Shown here: positions 37,401 to 47,500 of the stretch, in pieces
Layout: the number at the start of each line of letters is the position of its first letter
How positions within the stretch are numbered: the stretch's first letter is position 1
From: Stomorhina lunata
Lineage: Eukaryota > Arthropoda > Insecta > Diptera > Rhiniidae
Assembly: GCA_933228675.1 (NCBI GenBank)
Contig: OW121743.1
Span: 86,165,413 to 86,229,412 of the forward strand
Length of the DNA: 64,000 bases
Direction of reading: 5' to 3'
Position numbers and translations under genes: made by a program
Notes under the pieces: generated by a model
Seen by the model: the letters and a program-made list of their open reading frames with translations, nothing else
Told to the model about the DNA's origin: nothing
Databases searched by the model: none

Positions 37401-40400
37401 TGATCACAGATTTTGGCCCAAATGGCTGTATCTGCTCTAGTTTCCAAGAAAATCGAAGTTTTATATTTTTATATAAAAATTTTCAAAAAATTGGGCTTTA
37501 GTTCGAATTTTGAAATTTTTTTTAGTGATCACAGATTTTGGCCCAAATGGCTGTATCTGCTCTAGTTTCTAAGAAAATCGAAGTTTTATATTTTCATATA
37601 AAAATTTTCAAAAATTGGGTTTTAGTTCGAATTTTGAAATTTTTTTTAGTGATCACAGATTTTGGCCCAAATGGCTGTATCTGCTCTAGTTTCCAAGAAA
37701 ATCGAAGTTTTATATTTTTATATAAAAATTTTCAAAAAATTGGGCTTTAGTTCGAATTTTGAAATTTTTTTTAGTGATCACAGATTTTGGCCCAAATGGC
37801 TGTATCTGCTCTAGTTTCCAAGAAATCGAAGTTTTATATTTTCATAAAAAAATTTTTAAAAATTGGGTTTTAGTACGAATTTTGAAATTTTATTTAGTGA
37901 TCACAGATTTTGGCCCAAATGGCTGTATCTGCTCTAGTTTCCAAGAAAATCGAAGTTTTATATTTTTATATAAAAATTTTCAAAAAATTGGGTTTTAGTT
38001 CGAATTTTGAAATTTTTTTTATTGATCACAGATTTTGGCCCAAATGGCTGTATCTGCTCTAGTTTCCAAGAAAATCGAAGTTTTATATTTTCATAAAAAA
38101 ATTTTTAAAAATTGGGTTTTAGTACGAATTTTGAAATTTTTTTTAGTGATCACAGATTTTGGCCCAAATGGCTGTATCTGCTCTAGTTTCCAAGAAAATC
38201 GAAGTTTTATATTTTCATAAAAAAATTTTTAAAAATTGGGTTTTAGTACGAATTTTGAAATTTTTTTTAGTGATCACAGATTTTGGCCCAAATGGCTGTA
38301 TCTGCTCTAGTTTCCAAGAAAATCGAAGTTTTATATTTTCATAAAAAAATTAAATTTTTAAAAATTGGGTTTTAGTACGAATTTTGAAATTTTTTTTAGT
38401 GATCACAGATTTTGGCCCAAATGGCTGTATCTGCTCTAGTTTCCAAGAAAATCGAAGTTTTGTATTTTCATATAAAAATTTTCAAAAAATTGGGTTTTAG
38501 TTCGAATATTGAAATTTTTTTTAGTGATCACAGATTTTGGCCCAAATGGCTGTATCTGCTCTAGTTTCCAAGAAAATCGAAGTTTTATATTTTTATATAA
38601 AAATTTTCAAAAAATTGGGTTTTAGTTCGAATTTTGAAATTTTTTTAGTGATCACAGATTTTGGCCCAAATGGCTGTATCTGCTCTAGTTTCCAAGAGAA
38701 TCGAAGTTTTATATTTTCATATAAAAATTTTCAAAAAATTGGGTTTTAGTAAGAATTTTGAAATTTTTTTTAGTGATCACAGATTTTGGCCCAAATGGCT
38801 GTATCTGCTCTAGTTTCCAAGAAAATCGAAGTTTCATATTTTTATATAAAAATTTTCAAAAAATTGGGTTTTAGTTCGAATTTTGAATTTTTTTTTAGTG
38901 ATCACAGATTTTGGCCCAAATGGCTGTATCTGCTCTAGTTTCCAAGAAAATCGAAGTTTTATATTTTCATATAAAAATTTTAAAAAAATTGGGTTTTAGT
39001 AAGAATTTTGAAATTTTTTTTAGTGATCACAGATTTTGGCCCAAATGGCTGTATCTGCTCTAGTTTCCAAGAAAATCGAAGTTTTATATTTTCATAAAAA
39101 AATTTTTAAAAATTGGGTTTTAGTACGAATTTTGAATTTTTTTTTAGTGATTACAGACTTTGGCCCAAATGGCTGTATCTGCTCTAGTTTCCAAGAAAAT
39201 CGAAGTTTTATATTTTTATATAAAAATTTTCAAAAAATTGGGTTTTAGTTCGAATTTTGAAATTTTTTTTAGTGATCACAGATTTTGGCCCAAATGGCTG
39301 TATCTGCTCTAGTTTCCAAGAAAATCGAAGTTTTATATTTTCATAAAAAAATCTTTAAAAATTGGGTTTTAGTACGAATTTTGAATTTTTTTTTAGTGAT
39401 TACAGACTTTGGCCCAAATGGCTGTATCTGCTGTAGTTTCCAAGAAAATCGAAGTTTTATATTTTTATATAAAAATTTTCAAAAAATTGGGTTTTAGTAC
39501 GAATTTTGAAATTTTTTTTAGTGATCACAGATTTTGGCCCAAATGGCTGTATCTGCTCTAGTTTCCAAGAAAATCGAAGTTTTGTATTTTCATATAAAAA
39601 TTTAAAAAAAATTGGGTTTTAGTTCGAATATTGAAATTTTTTTTAGTGATCACAGATTTTGGCCCAAATGGCTGTATCTGCTCTAGTTTCCAAGAAAATC
39701 GAAGTTTTATATTTTTATATAAAAATTTTCAAAAAAAATTAGTGATCACAGATTTTGGCCCAAATGGCTGTATCTGCTCTAGTTTCCAAGAAAATCGAAG
39801 TTTTATATTTTTATATAAAAATTTTCAAAAAATTGGGTTTTAGTTCGAATTTTGAAATTTTTTTTAGTGATCACAGATTTTGGCCCAAATGGCTGTATCT
39901 GCTCTAGTTTCCAAGAAAATCGAAGTTTTATATTTTTATATAAAAATTTTCAAAAAATTGGGCTTTAGTTCGAATTTTGAAATTTTTTTTAATGATCACA
40001 GATTTTGGCCCAAATGGCTGTATCTGCTCTAGTTTCCAAGAAAATCGAAGTTTTATATTTTTATATAAAAATTTTCAAAAAAAATTAGTGATCACAGATT
40101 TTGGCCCAAATGGCTGTATCTGCTCTAGTTTCCAAGAAAATCGAAGTTTTATATTTTTATATAAAAATTTTCAAAAAATTGGGTTTTAGTTCGAATTTTG
40201 AAATTTTTTTTAGTGATCACAGATTTTGGCCCAAATGGCTGTATCTGCTCTAGTTTCCAAGAAAATCGAAGTTTTATATTTTCATAAAAAAATTTTTAAA
40301 AATTGGGTTTTAGTACGAATTTTGAAATTTTTTTTAGTGATCACAGATTTTGGCCCAAATGGCTGTATCTGCTCTAGTTTCCAAGAAAATCGAAGTTTTA

Positions 40401-41150
40401 TATTTTTATATAAAAATTTTCAAAAAATTGGGTTTTAGTACGAATTTTGAAATTTTTTTTAGTGATCACAGATTTTGGCCCAAATGGCTGTATCTGCTCT
40501 AGTTTCCAAGAAAATCGAAGTTTTATATTTTCATATAAAAATTTAAAAAAAATTTGGTTTTCGTTCGAATTTTGAAATTTTTTTTAGTGATCACAGATTT
40601 TGGCCCAAATGGCTGTATCTGCTCTAGTTTCCAAGAAAATCGAAGTTTTATATTTTCATATAAAAATTTAAAAAAAACAGTGATTTAGTTCGAATTTTGA
40701 AATTATTTTAGTGATCACAGATTTTGCCCCAAATTGCTGTGTCTGCTTTAGTTTCCAAGAAAATCTAAGTTTTATATTTTCTTACAAAAATTTTCAAAAA
40801 ATTGGGTTTTAGTACGAATTTTGAAAATTTTTTTAGTGATCACAGATTTTGCCCCAAATGGCTGTATCTGCTCTAGTTTCCAAGAAAATCGAAGTTTTAT
40901 ATTTTCATATAAAAATTTAAAAAAATTGGGTCTTAGTACGAATTTTGAATTTTTTTTTAGTTATCACAGATTTTGGCCCAAATGGCTGTATCTGCTCTAG
41001 TTTCCAAGAAAATCGAAGTTAGATATTTTTATGTAAAAATTTTCAAAAAATTGGGTTTATTATGAATTTTGAATTTTTTTTTAGTGATCACAGATGGCTG
41101 TATCTACTCTAGTTTCCAAGAAAATCAAAATTTTATATTTTCCATAAAAA
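34407..41150. repeat. 124-bp satellite array, about 54 units, with higher-order repeats
   Basis: Tandem unit of 124-125 bp. Landmarks are TTAGTGATCACAGATTTTGG, a TTTGGCCCAAA palindrome, GGCTGTATCTGCTCTAGTTT, CCAAGAAAATCGAAGTTTTA, and TTGGGTTTTAGT(T/A)CGAATT. Most units are nearly identical. Variants recur as blocks: 34669-35380 repeats almost exactly at 36792-37501 (offset 2123), 37041-37498 repeats at 37538-37998 (offset 497, four units), and 39631-39970 repeats at 39977-40310 (offset 346). Units become diverged and truncated at 40680-41150, a typical array edge. The many 60-79 codon frames are by-products, because 124 is not a multiple of three. Confidence 0.97.
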
Positions 41151-42279
41151 GTTTTATTGCAATATTGTACCTTGTCGTAATAAAGTTTTACTTACCATAA
41201 ATCTCATTTAATTTCACATTAATTTAATGTTCATAAAAAGTAAATGTCTAGCTCATTAAAAGGTTTTAATCACTAAATAACTTAAATATTAAGTAGTTGG
41301 TAAAATGTGCCGGCATAATGTCATTGAAGGGATTACAGTTGTTAAAAATAGGGACAGGATTATTGCAGAGTGTGACGTGGACAAATTCCTACAGAAAAGT
41401 GCTTATGTTAATTTCAACTTTACCAACCTTTTATTACATTTTATAAGTATTTGAGATTTATTACATTTTGGGAGTTAATTAAACATTTGGTCACGTAGGC
41501 TTTGTAGTACAGTTGTATATCGTATGTACTACAAAGACTACATCAAATTTGGAGTAAGTATTACATGTGAAACTTATATCAAATCTTTATAACTTTTTCT
41601 GTTGCAAATTAATGGCAAATTTATTAACAGAAGCAAACAAATTTTCCGAAACATTAAAATACCACAATTTTAAGGCAGACTAATAAAGTAATCACTTGTC
41701 AAATCTATGTTAAATAACATGGATTTTAGTTTGCGAGTTTTATAGTCTTATATTCATACTTAGTTCTATAATTTCATTCATACACATTTTGTTAATTTTA
41801 GTACATCCGTTTGGTTCACACATTCATCTGATTTTTTATTATTTCTTTTATCGTAATTATTTATTTATTTATTTGCATGTAAATTATGTATTTAATGACC
41901 TTTACACTAAGTAAACAAGTGTAAAATGTATAATCTGGCAAATGTAATATGACATAAGACATTCATAGTTCACAAAACTTTGACACAAATACCAAATTTA
42001 TTTATGTATTTGTGTCAAAGTTTTCTTAGTTTTTTTTGTGTATTCATTACATACATATGTCTACTGACATTAAACACTTAGCAGGGAAAGAGAAAAAATT
42101 GATAAAGAGAACATTGTTTATATTCTTTATTTTAACTTTTTTAAAGTAATTGTTGCTTTTTTCCTAGAAGTGATGTTTCTGCTGCAAAAAAGTCATTTTT
42201 GGATTATCGCTTTTCAATAATGCCATTTTATTTAGAAGAATTTAAAAACGAAAAATCTGTGATTTTTTAAAAATAGGTA
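41151..42279. other. AT-rich sequence with one short hairpin
   Basis: No gene seen. A perfect 18-bp inverted repeat is annotated separately at 41974-42024. Confidence 0.5.
41974..42024. repeat. Perfect 18-bp inverted repeat with 15-nt loop
   Basis: AAAACTTTGACACAAATA at 41974-41991 pairs with TATTTGTGTCAAAGTTTT at 42007-42024 without mismatch. No T-run terminator context or coding neighbour gives it a function. Confidence 0.85.
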
Positions 42280-43313
42280 TTCTAGGGTGCACCTTACATT
42301 TTTAACAAAAAGTGTTAAACATTTTTTGTGTGGGAAAAATTGGGCTTATTTCCGGTTTTGCATATCGTCGGCCTATATCTAAAATGGCTTATCTGCAGAT
42401 TTTAGAAATTGAGATTTTTATACCATACGATTCCGTATGATGCGCTTAACTATAGTGTGAATTTTTTATCAAAATGTTAATTTATTCGCGACTTATTCAC
42501 TTTTTTTTTTGGCTACATAAACAATTTTTTTTCGAAGACAAAATGGTTTATCTACGTTGTTTTTACCAAATAGTAATAGAAGTTGTAAACTAAAAATCTG
42601 TAAAAAGGTTAAACTATTAAAACTTTTTTACTTTTCTGATGAGTGGTAATACGCTAAACTCAAATGTGCTTTTAAAATTCTTCTATCTTCACACTGTTCA
42701 ACAGAAAATAAACTTAATAAACTTCCAAAAATACATTCTATAACTCTTAACAATAAGAAGATATCTTCCTTGAAGTAGGAAAGACGAAAAATGATAAAAT
42801 CTTTTAACGTTTATAAAAGAAAGTGCATTTTGAAAAATTCACTTTTCAAAAAAAAAAAAAAATTATTATCAATAAAATGTAATAAACATCGTATATAGTA
42901 CAATTTAAATACATAAAAGTATCCCAAATCATGAGGGAGTATTGTGTAATCGGAATCACACAAATTTCTTAAATTATGTTATGCATTCCACTTTCCTACA
43001 AATTCACTATGAACAAAATGGTTTATCTACACATTTTAAAATTTTATATAAAAATTTTCACACAAAACGGCTGATCTACCGTAAAATCGCGAATATTGGT
43101 TTTTATTTATTAAATTTGGGAAGGAGTCTACCAATCATATTGTAAAAGATCACTTTGTTAGAAACTCACTAATAAGAAAATTAAAGATATCTTAAACGGC
43201 TTATCTGCAAAATACTGATGTTTCAGGAGAAGCAAAAAATCTCCTGAAACATCAGTATTTTGCAGATAAGCCGTTTTAGATATAGGCCAACGATATATTT
43301 TCAACACCTAGAA
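42280..43313. mobile_element. Candidate 1-kb foldback element (family H)
   Basis: The left end TTCTAGGGTGC at 42280 and the right end CACCTAGAA at 43305-43313 are inverted. The adjoining block ATATCGTCGGCCTATATCTA at 42362 is matched inverted near 43296, including the GGCTTATCTGCA word. That word recurs in variant form near 42384, 42541, 43017, 43066 and 43194. No transposase is present. The ORF at 42942-43145 looks random. Boundaries are provisional because I cannot see a clear target duplication. Confidence 0.5.
43194..43276. repeat. Perfect hairpin, 37-bp arms, 9-nt loop
   Basis: The arm 43194-43230 (starting AAACGGCTTATCTGC and ending TTTCAGGAGA) is the exact reverse complement of 43240-43276. 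The match continues outward with one or two mismatches to about 43187 and 43283. The transcript would form a stem of over 40 bp, in the size range of precursor hairpins processed by Dicer. There is no evidence of transcription. Confidence 0.95.
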
Positions 43314-43492
43314 CTAAATTATTAAAAAAACCTTACTGGAATAAGAAAGAGCTTTATTTTAAGTCATCAAAATCCATAAAGTAGTTTCGGAGCTATGGCA
43401 GTTTTTTTTCCCCAAAAATTCGTATCCTTGACAATACTCCTAAGGCAAATACTCTTAAGGATAAGATAATATAAAGAATTAGCGATAAGTTA

Positions 43493-43582
43493 ATACAAAG
43501 ACAAATATTTGCAAAATTTTGCAATAATATAAATATTTTCTCAAAACTTATATATTTAAACTGTTTCCATCATTTGGACTTA
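43493..43582 (+). repeat. Family B repeat, left part, split by transposon copy 1
   Basis: ACAAATATTTGCAAAATTTT...TTTGGACTTA matches the B block that continues TATGAAAGCTAAGGTC at 44877. The two parts form one B element (43493-43582 plus 44877-45470) interrupted exactly at a TA. Confidence 0.75.
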
Positions 43583-44874
43583 TCGGGTGTTTTTTATTGA
43601 GGTATAGAACTTCAAGTTGGCATCACTTTTTTAACTGGCGGCCATTTTGTCAGCTGCCAAGTGATTAATATTTAGTTTGGTTTGCCATTTCATCATGAAC
43701 AGGTTGACAAAAGAACAACGCTTGCAAATCGTGCAAATTTATTTCGAAAATAATGGTTCAGTTCGCGAAGTTTACCGCAAGCTCCGTCCATTTTATGGTC
43801 GACATAATCGTCCATCAGAGCAATTAATTCGGTTAACCATGGATCGTTTTCGCACTACGTTTACTCTATGTGATAATACGCATCCGCAGCGACGTCGAAC
43901 AGTGCGTACCGAAGAAACAATTGCCGCTGTAGAGCAAAGTGTTGAAGAGGACCCGAATGAATCGATTCGCCACCGTGCACAGCAATTGGAGCTTTGTCCA
44001 TCAACTTTATGGAAGATTTTGCGCAAAGATCTTGGCTTGCGACCTTACAAGATCCAGCTTGTGCAAGAATTAAAGCCGCGAGACCATGCAATGCGTCGTG
44101 ATTTTGGTGTATGGGCCGAAAATGAGATTGATCTCGATGCTGATTTTCATCGCAAAATTTTGTTCAGTGATGAGGCCCATTTTTGGTTGAATGGCTACGT
44201 CAACAAGCAAAATTGCCGCATTTGGAGTGAAGAAAATCCACATGAGACCCTTGAGACGCCATTACATCCACAAAAACTGACTGTTTGGTGTGCTCTATGG
44301 GCTGGTGGAGTCATTGGACCATACTTCTTCCGAAATAATGCTGGAGAGTCAGTTACCATAAATGGAGACCGGTATAGAGCCATGATAACCGACTATTTTG
44401 TTCCCCAATTGGATGGCATGAATGTGGATGAGTTGTGGTTCCAACAAGACGGCGCTACATGCCACACAGCGCACGTCACAATTGATTTATTCGATGAGCG
44501 CATAATTTCGCGGAATGGACCTGTCAATTGGCCACCAATATCGTGCGATTTGACACCACTGGATTATTTTCTTTGGGGATATGTGAAGTCGCTCGTCTAC
44601 GCCAACAAACCAGAAACGTTAGGGGACTTGGAAGCCAACATTCGTGGCGTTATTGCCAACATACGGCCCCATATGCTCGAAAAGGTAGTTGAAAATTGGA
44701 CCTGTAGAATTGGCTTTATTCGAGCCAGCCGCGGCGGCCACATGCCCGAAATCATATTTAAACATTAATGGCATAAAATTATCCTTCCAATAAAGCCAAA
44801 TTGATGGACATTAAAACGATTTTCTTGTGTTTTATTTCAATTCGAAGTTCTATACTTCTAAAAAAAACACCCTT
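43583..44874 (+). mobile_element. Mariner/Tc1-superfamily transposon, copy 1 (1292 bp)
   Basis: Terminal sequence TCGGGTGTTTTTTATTGAGG at the left and, inverted, a GGGTGTTTTTTTTAGAAG start at the right; both continue with TATAGAACTTC. The short TIRs are imperfect. The TA target is duplicated at 43581-43582 and 44875-44876, and removing the element restores an uninterrupted family B sequence (GACTTATATGAAAGC). It carries one intact transposase ORF and an AATAAA at 44789 just after it. The sister copies at 46045 and about 49898 share the same ends. Confidence 0.95.
43695..44768 (+). CDS. Mariner/Tc1-superfamily transposase, intact ORF (357 aa)
   Basis: Catalyses cut-and-paste transposition at TA sites in the nucleus. 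I start it at the ATG at 43695; six codons upstream lie a TTG and no ATG in frame. Residues 1-65 form the first helix-turn-helix (the DUF4817-like region, LTKEQRLQIVQIYFENNGSV) and 70-125 the second DNA-binding part (PSTLWKILRKDLGLRPYK). The catalytic triad is visible: D159 in ILFSDEAHFW, D252 in LWFQQDGATCHTA and D290 in SCDLTPLDYFLWG. D252 and D290 have 37 residues between them. The pseudogene copy at 46157 carries four extra residues (LKET) here, giving 41, the DD41D spacing known from rosa-type mariners. This copy therefore seems to have an in-frame 12-bp deletion in the catalytic domain. Length is normal for the superfamily. Activity is uncertain. Confidence 0.93.
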   Translation: MNRLTKEQRLQIVQIYFENNGSVREVYRKLRPFYGRHNRPSEQLIRLTMDRFRTTFTLCDNTHPQRRRTVRTEETIAAVEQSVEEDPNESIRHRAQQLELCPSTLWKILRKDLGLRPYKIQLVQELKPRDHAMRRDFGVWAENEIDLDADFHRKILFSDEAHFWLNGYVNKQNCRIWSEENPHETLETPLHPQKLTVWCALWAGGVIGPYFFRNNAGESVTINGDRYRAMITDYFVPQLDGMNVDELWFQQDGATCHTAHVTIDLFDERIISRNGPVNWPPISCDLTPLDYFLWGYVKSLVYANKPETLGDLEANIRGVIANIRPHMLEKVVENWTCRIGFIRASRGGHMPEIIFKH

Positions 44875-45470
44875 TATATGAAAGCTAAGGTCAAATGTGG
44901 ACCGATTATCTCGAAATTACAGTTTTTACAAAAGTTATGTATGCAAAAAATAAACTTAAAATTATCATTATCTTCAGATTTACGAGCGTTTTAGTGATTT
45001 TCGTCTCATTTAGTGCGTTTTGATATCAGAGTTGTTATGGGAGCTTTGGTCAAATGTGGACCGATTTCAACATTGAATTTGGTTAACATAAGCTGTGCCA
45101 GCTTTAAATTTCATAAAAAATATTGATATTTGTGGCCAAAATATAAATTCCGGAAATTTGGGCCTATGGTGGGAGGTACCAGAAATAATAGAGCGATTTT
45201 GGCAAATTTCAATAGCCGTAGTCCTACTATCAAAAAATCATCTGTGCCAAATTTTATTAAATTTCCTTTAGAATTGCCACCTGTACTTTAATTACATGGT
45301 ACAGCCAGGCAGCCAGCCTTCCAGCTAGATGGACCGCCGACGAACTGACATCGCTAAATCGACTCAGAAAGTGATTCTAAGTCTATTGGTATACTAAATG
45401 GCGGGTCTAAGACATATATTTTTATGAGTTAAATACATCATCAGCACAAACTTATAATAGTGAAGGATTA
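44875..45470 (+). repeat. Family B repeat, right part, after transposon copy 1
   Basis: Continues the B element from TATGAAAGCTAAGGTCAAAT through CCAGCCTTCCAGCTAGATGG to CAGCACAAACTTATAATAG. The final stem-loop is shortened (GTGAAGGATTAAAA). Confidence 0.7.
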
Positions 45471-45630
45471 AAAAGTAAAGAACATTGCTTATAATAAAAA
45501 AAATATTGCATACCTTCAGGCTTTGCTATTTAATCAAATTGCATTTATTAATCCAAGCATAAGCTCTTTTGTAATAACAATTGTTTTATAAGGCAACTAT
45601 TTCGAAAAAGTACATAAGAAATTTAAAAAC

Positions 45631-46044
45631 AAGTAAGAAAAGCTAAGTCGATCAAGCCCAATTATATGACACCCTTCCCTACTAAGGTCAAATATGGACT
45701 AACAATTTAATAAATTTTCGTTAATTCATGGAGACACACATACATACATACTATGTGACATTCTTTTCAAAATTTCGAGATTTAAGTAGACTTATGTCAT
45801 TTCCGTCTAAGGGCCTGATATGGGAAATAGGGTCAATTGCAGATCTATTGTTACCAAATTTCGACTATTGGTTTATATATACAAAATATTTATCTGTGCA
45901 AAGTTTAAGTAATAAAATGGTAATAATATGGGTCGATTCCTAAAAAAATAGCTACACTGATTAAGGTTATTATAAGCAATGTTTCTGCATAATAATAATA
46001 AAATACAATTAAATTTGTGGCTGTAAAGGTGCAAAAACTCTATA
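45631..46044 (+). repeat. Family B-like repeat, left part, split by transposon copy 2
   Basis: ACAAGTAAGAAAAGCTAAGT and CGATCAAGCCCAATTATATG are a diverged B start. The sequence continues on the far side of transposon copy 2 at 47313 with CCCTATGGGAGGTACCCGAA and CCAGCCAACCAGCTGGACGG. The 71-codon ORF at 45728-45943 is not conserved in other copies. Confidence 0.6.
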
Positions 46045-47312
46045 TCGGGTGTTTTTTTTTGAGGTATAGAACTTTAAGTTGGCATCACTTTTTTAACTGG
46101 CGGCCATTTTGTCAGCTGTCAAGTGATTAATATTTAGTTTGGTTTGCCATTTCATCATGAACAGGTTGACAAAAGAACAACGCTTGCAAATCGTGCAAAT
46201 TTATTTCGAAAATAATGGTTCAGTTCGCGAAGTTTACCGCAAGCTCCGTCCATTTTATGGTCGACATAATCGTCCATCAGAGCAATTAATTCGGTTAACC
46301 ATGGATCGTTTTCGCACTACGTTTACTCTATGTGATAATACGCATCCGCAGCGACGTCGAACAGTGCGCACCGAAAAAACAATTGCCGCTGTAGAGAAAA
46401 GTGTTGAAGAGGACCCGAATGAATCGATTCGCCACCGTGCACAGCAATTGGAGCTTTCCATCAACTTTATGGAAGATTTTGCGCAAAGATCTTGGCTTGC
46501 GACCTTACAAGATCCAGCTTGTGCAAGAAATAAAGCCGCGAGACCATGCAATGCGTCGTGATTTTGGTGTATGGGCCGAAAATGAGATTGATCTCGATGC
46601 TGATTTTCATCACAAAATTTTGTTCAGTGATGAGGCTTATTTTTGGTTGAATGGCTACGTCAACAAGCAAAATTGCCGCATTTGGAGTGAAGAGAATCCA
46701 CATGAGACCCTTGAGACGCCATTACATCCACAAAAACTGACTGTTTGGTGTGCTCTATGGGCTGGTGGAGTCATTGGGCCATACTTAAATGGAGACCGGT
46801 ATAGAGCCATGATAACCGACTATTTTGTTCCCCAATTGGATGGCATGAATGTGGATGAGTTGTGGTTCCAACAAGACGGCGCTACATGCCACACAGCGCA
46901 CGTCAAAATTGATTTATTGAAGGAAACATTCGATGAGCGCATAATTTCGCGGAATGGACCTGTCAATTGGCCACCAAGATCGTGCGATTTGACACCACTG
47001 GACTATTTTCTTTGGGGATATGTGAAGTCGCTCGTCTACGCCAACAAACCAGAAACGTTAGGGGACTTGGAAGCCAACATTCGTGGCGTTATTGCCAACA
47101 TACGGCCCCATATGCTCGAAAAAGTAGTTGAAAATTGGACCTGTAGAATTGGCTTTATTCGAGCCAGCCGCGGCGGCCACATGCCCGAAATCATATTTAA
47201 GCATTAATGGCATAAAATTATCCTTCCAATAAAGCCAAATTGATGGACATTAAAACGATTTTCTTGTGTTTTATTTCAATTCGAAGTTCTATACCTCTAA
47301 AAAAACACCCAT
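46045..47312 (+). mobile_element. Mariner/Tc1-superfamily transposon, copy 2 (1268 bp, defective)
   Basis: Same ends as copy 1 (TCGGGTGTTTTTTTTTGAGG at the left; GTTCTATACCTCTAAAAAAA then CACCCAT at the right) with TA at 46043-46044 and 47313-47314. It is inserted in a second family B-like element. It keeps the AATAAA after the transposase end but its coding region is broken. Confidence 0.93.
46157..47207 (+). pseudogene. Mariner/Tc1-superfamily transposase, frameshifted pseudogene
   Basis: The ATG is at the same place as in copy 1. A 2-bp deletion just after GCAATTGGAGCTT (about 46456) shifts the frame, so reading frame one ends at 46561 while the correct frame resumes from PSTLWKILRKDLG to the normal end at 47207. 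A further in-frame 33-bp deletion near 46788 removes the 11 residues FFRNNAGESVT-like between GGVIGPY and NGDRYRAM. In contrast, this copy keeps the codons for LKET between the second and third catalytic aspartates (LLKETFDERIIS), giving 41 intervening residues. It also reads RSCDLTPLDYF where the intact copies have ISCDLTPLDYF. So the non-functional copy preserves what looks like the ancestral catalytic spacing. Confidence 0.93.
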
Positions 47313-47500
47313 TACAAGGAAGGAATCCCTATGGGAGGTACCCGAAAGAGTAATCCGATCGTCCTTCATTTATGACTAGCTTACATGGATAAATGGCCAG
47401 CCAACCAGCTGGACGGACATCTTTAAAATAACTCAGGGAGTGATTATGAGGTGATTGGGTCTCTGATCAATATTTCTAAACAAGTGCGCTTAATATCATT
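47313..47500 (+). repeat. Family B-like repeat, right part, after transposon copy 2
   Basis: CCCTATGGGAGGTACCCGAA, a CCAGCTGGACGGACATC block and a degraded TCTCTGATCAATATTTCTAA tail match the 3' half of B. Confidence 0.55.

Noticed and set aside
34427..40438. About twenty overlapping 60-79 codon frames with near-identical proteins (MAQMAVSALVSKKIEVL...)
   Set aside because: They are frames of the 124-bp satellite. The unit length is not a multiple of three and frames change from unit to unit, so there is no coding selection.
43677..43694. Six extra N-terminal codons of the transposase
   Set aside because: That reading starts at TTG. A eukaryotic start is the ATG at 43695, and the same holds for the copies at 46157 and 51078.
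43793..44383. Antisense ORFs inside the transposases (also at 46255-46703 and 50390-50980)
   Set aside because: They are shadow frames of the sense transposase and repeat in each copy for that reason only.
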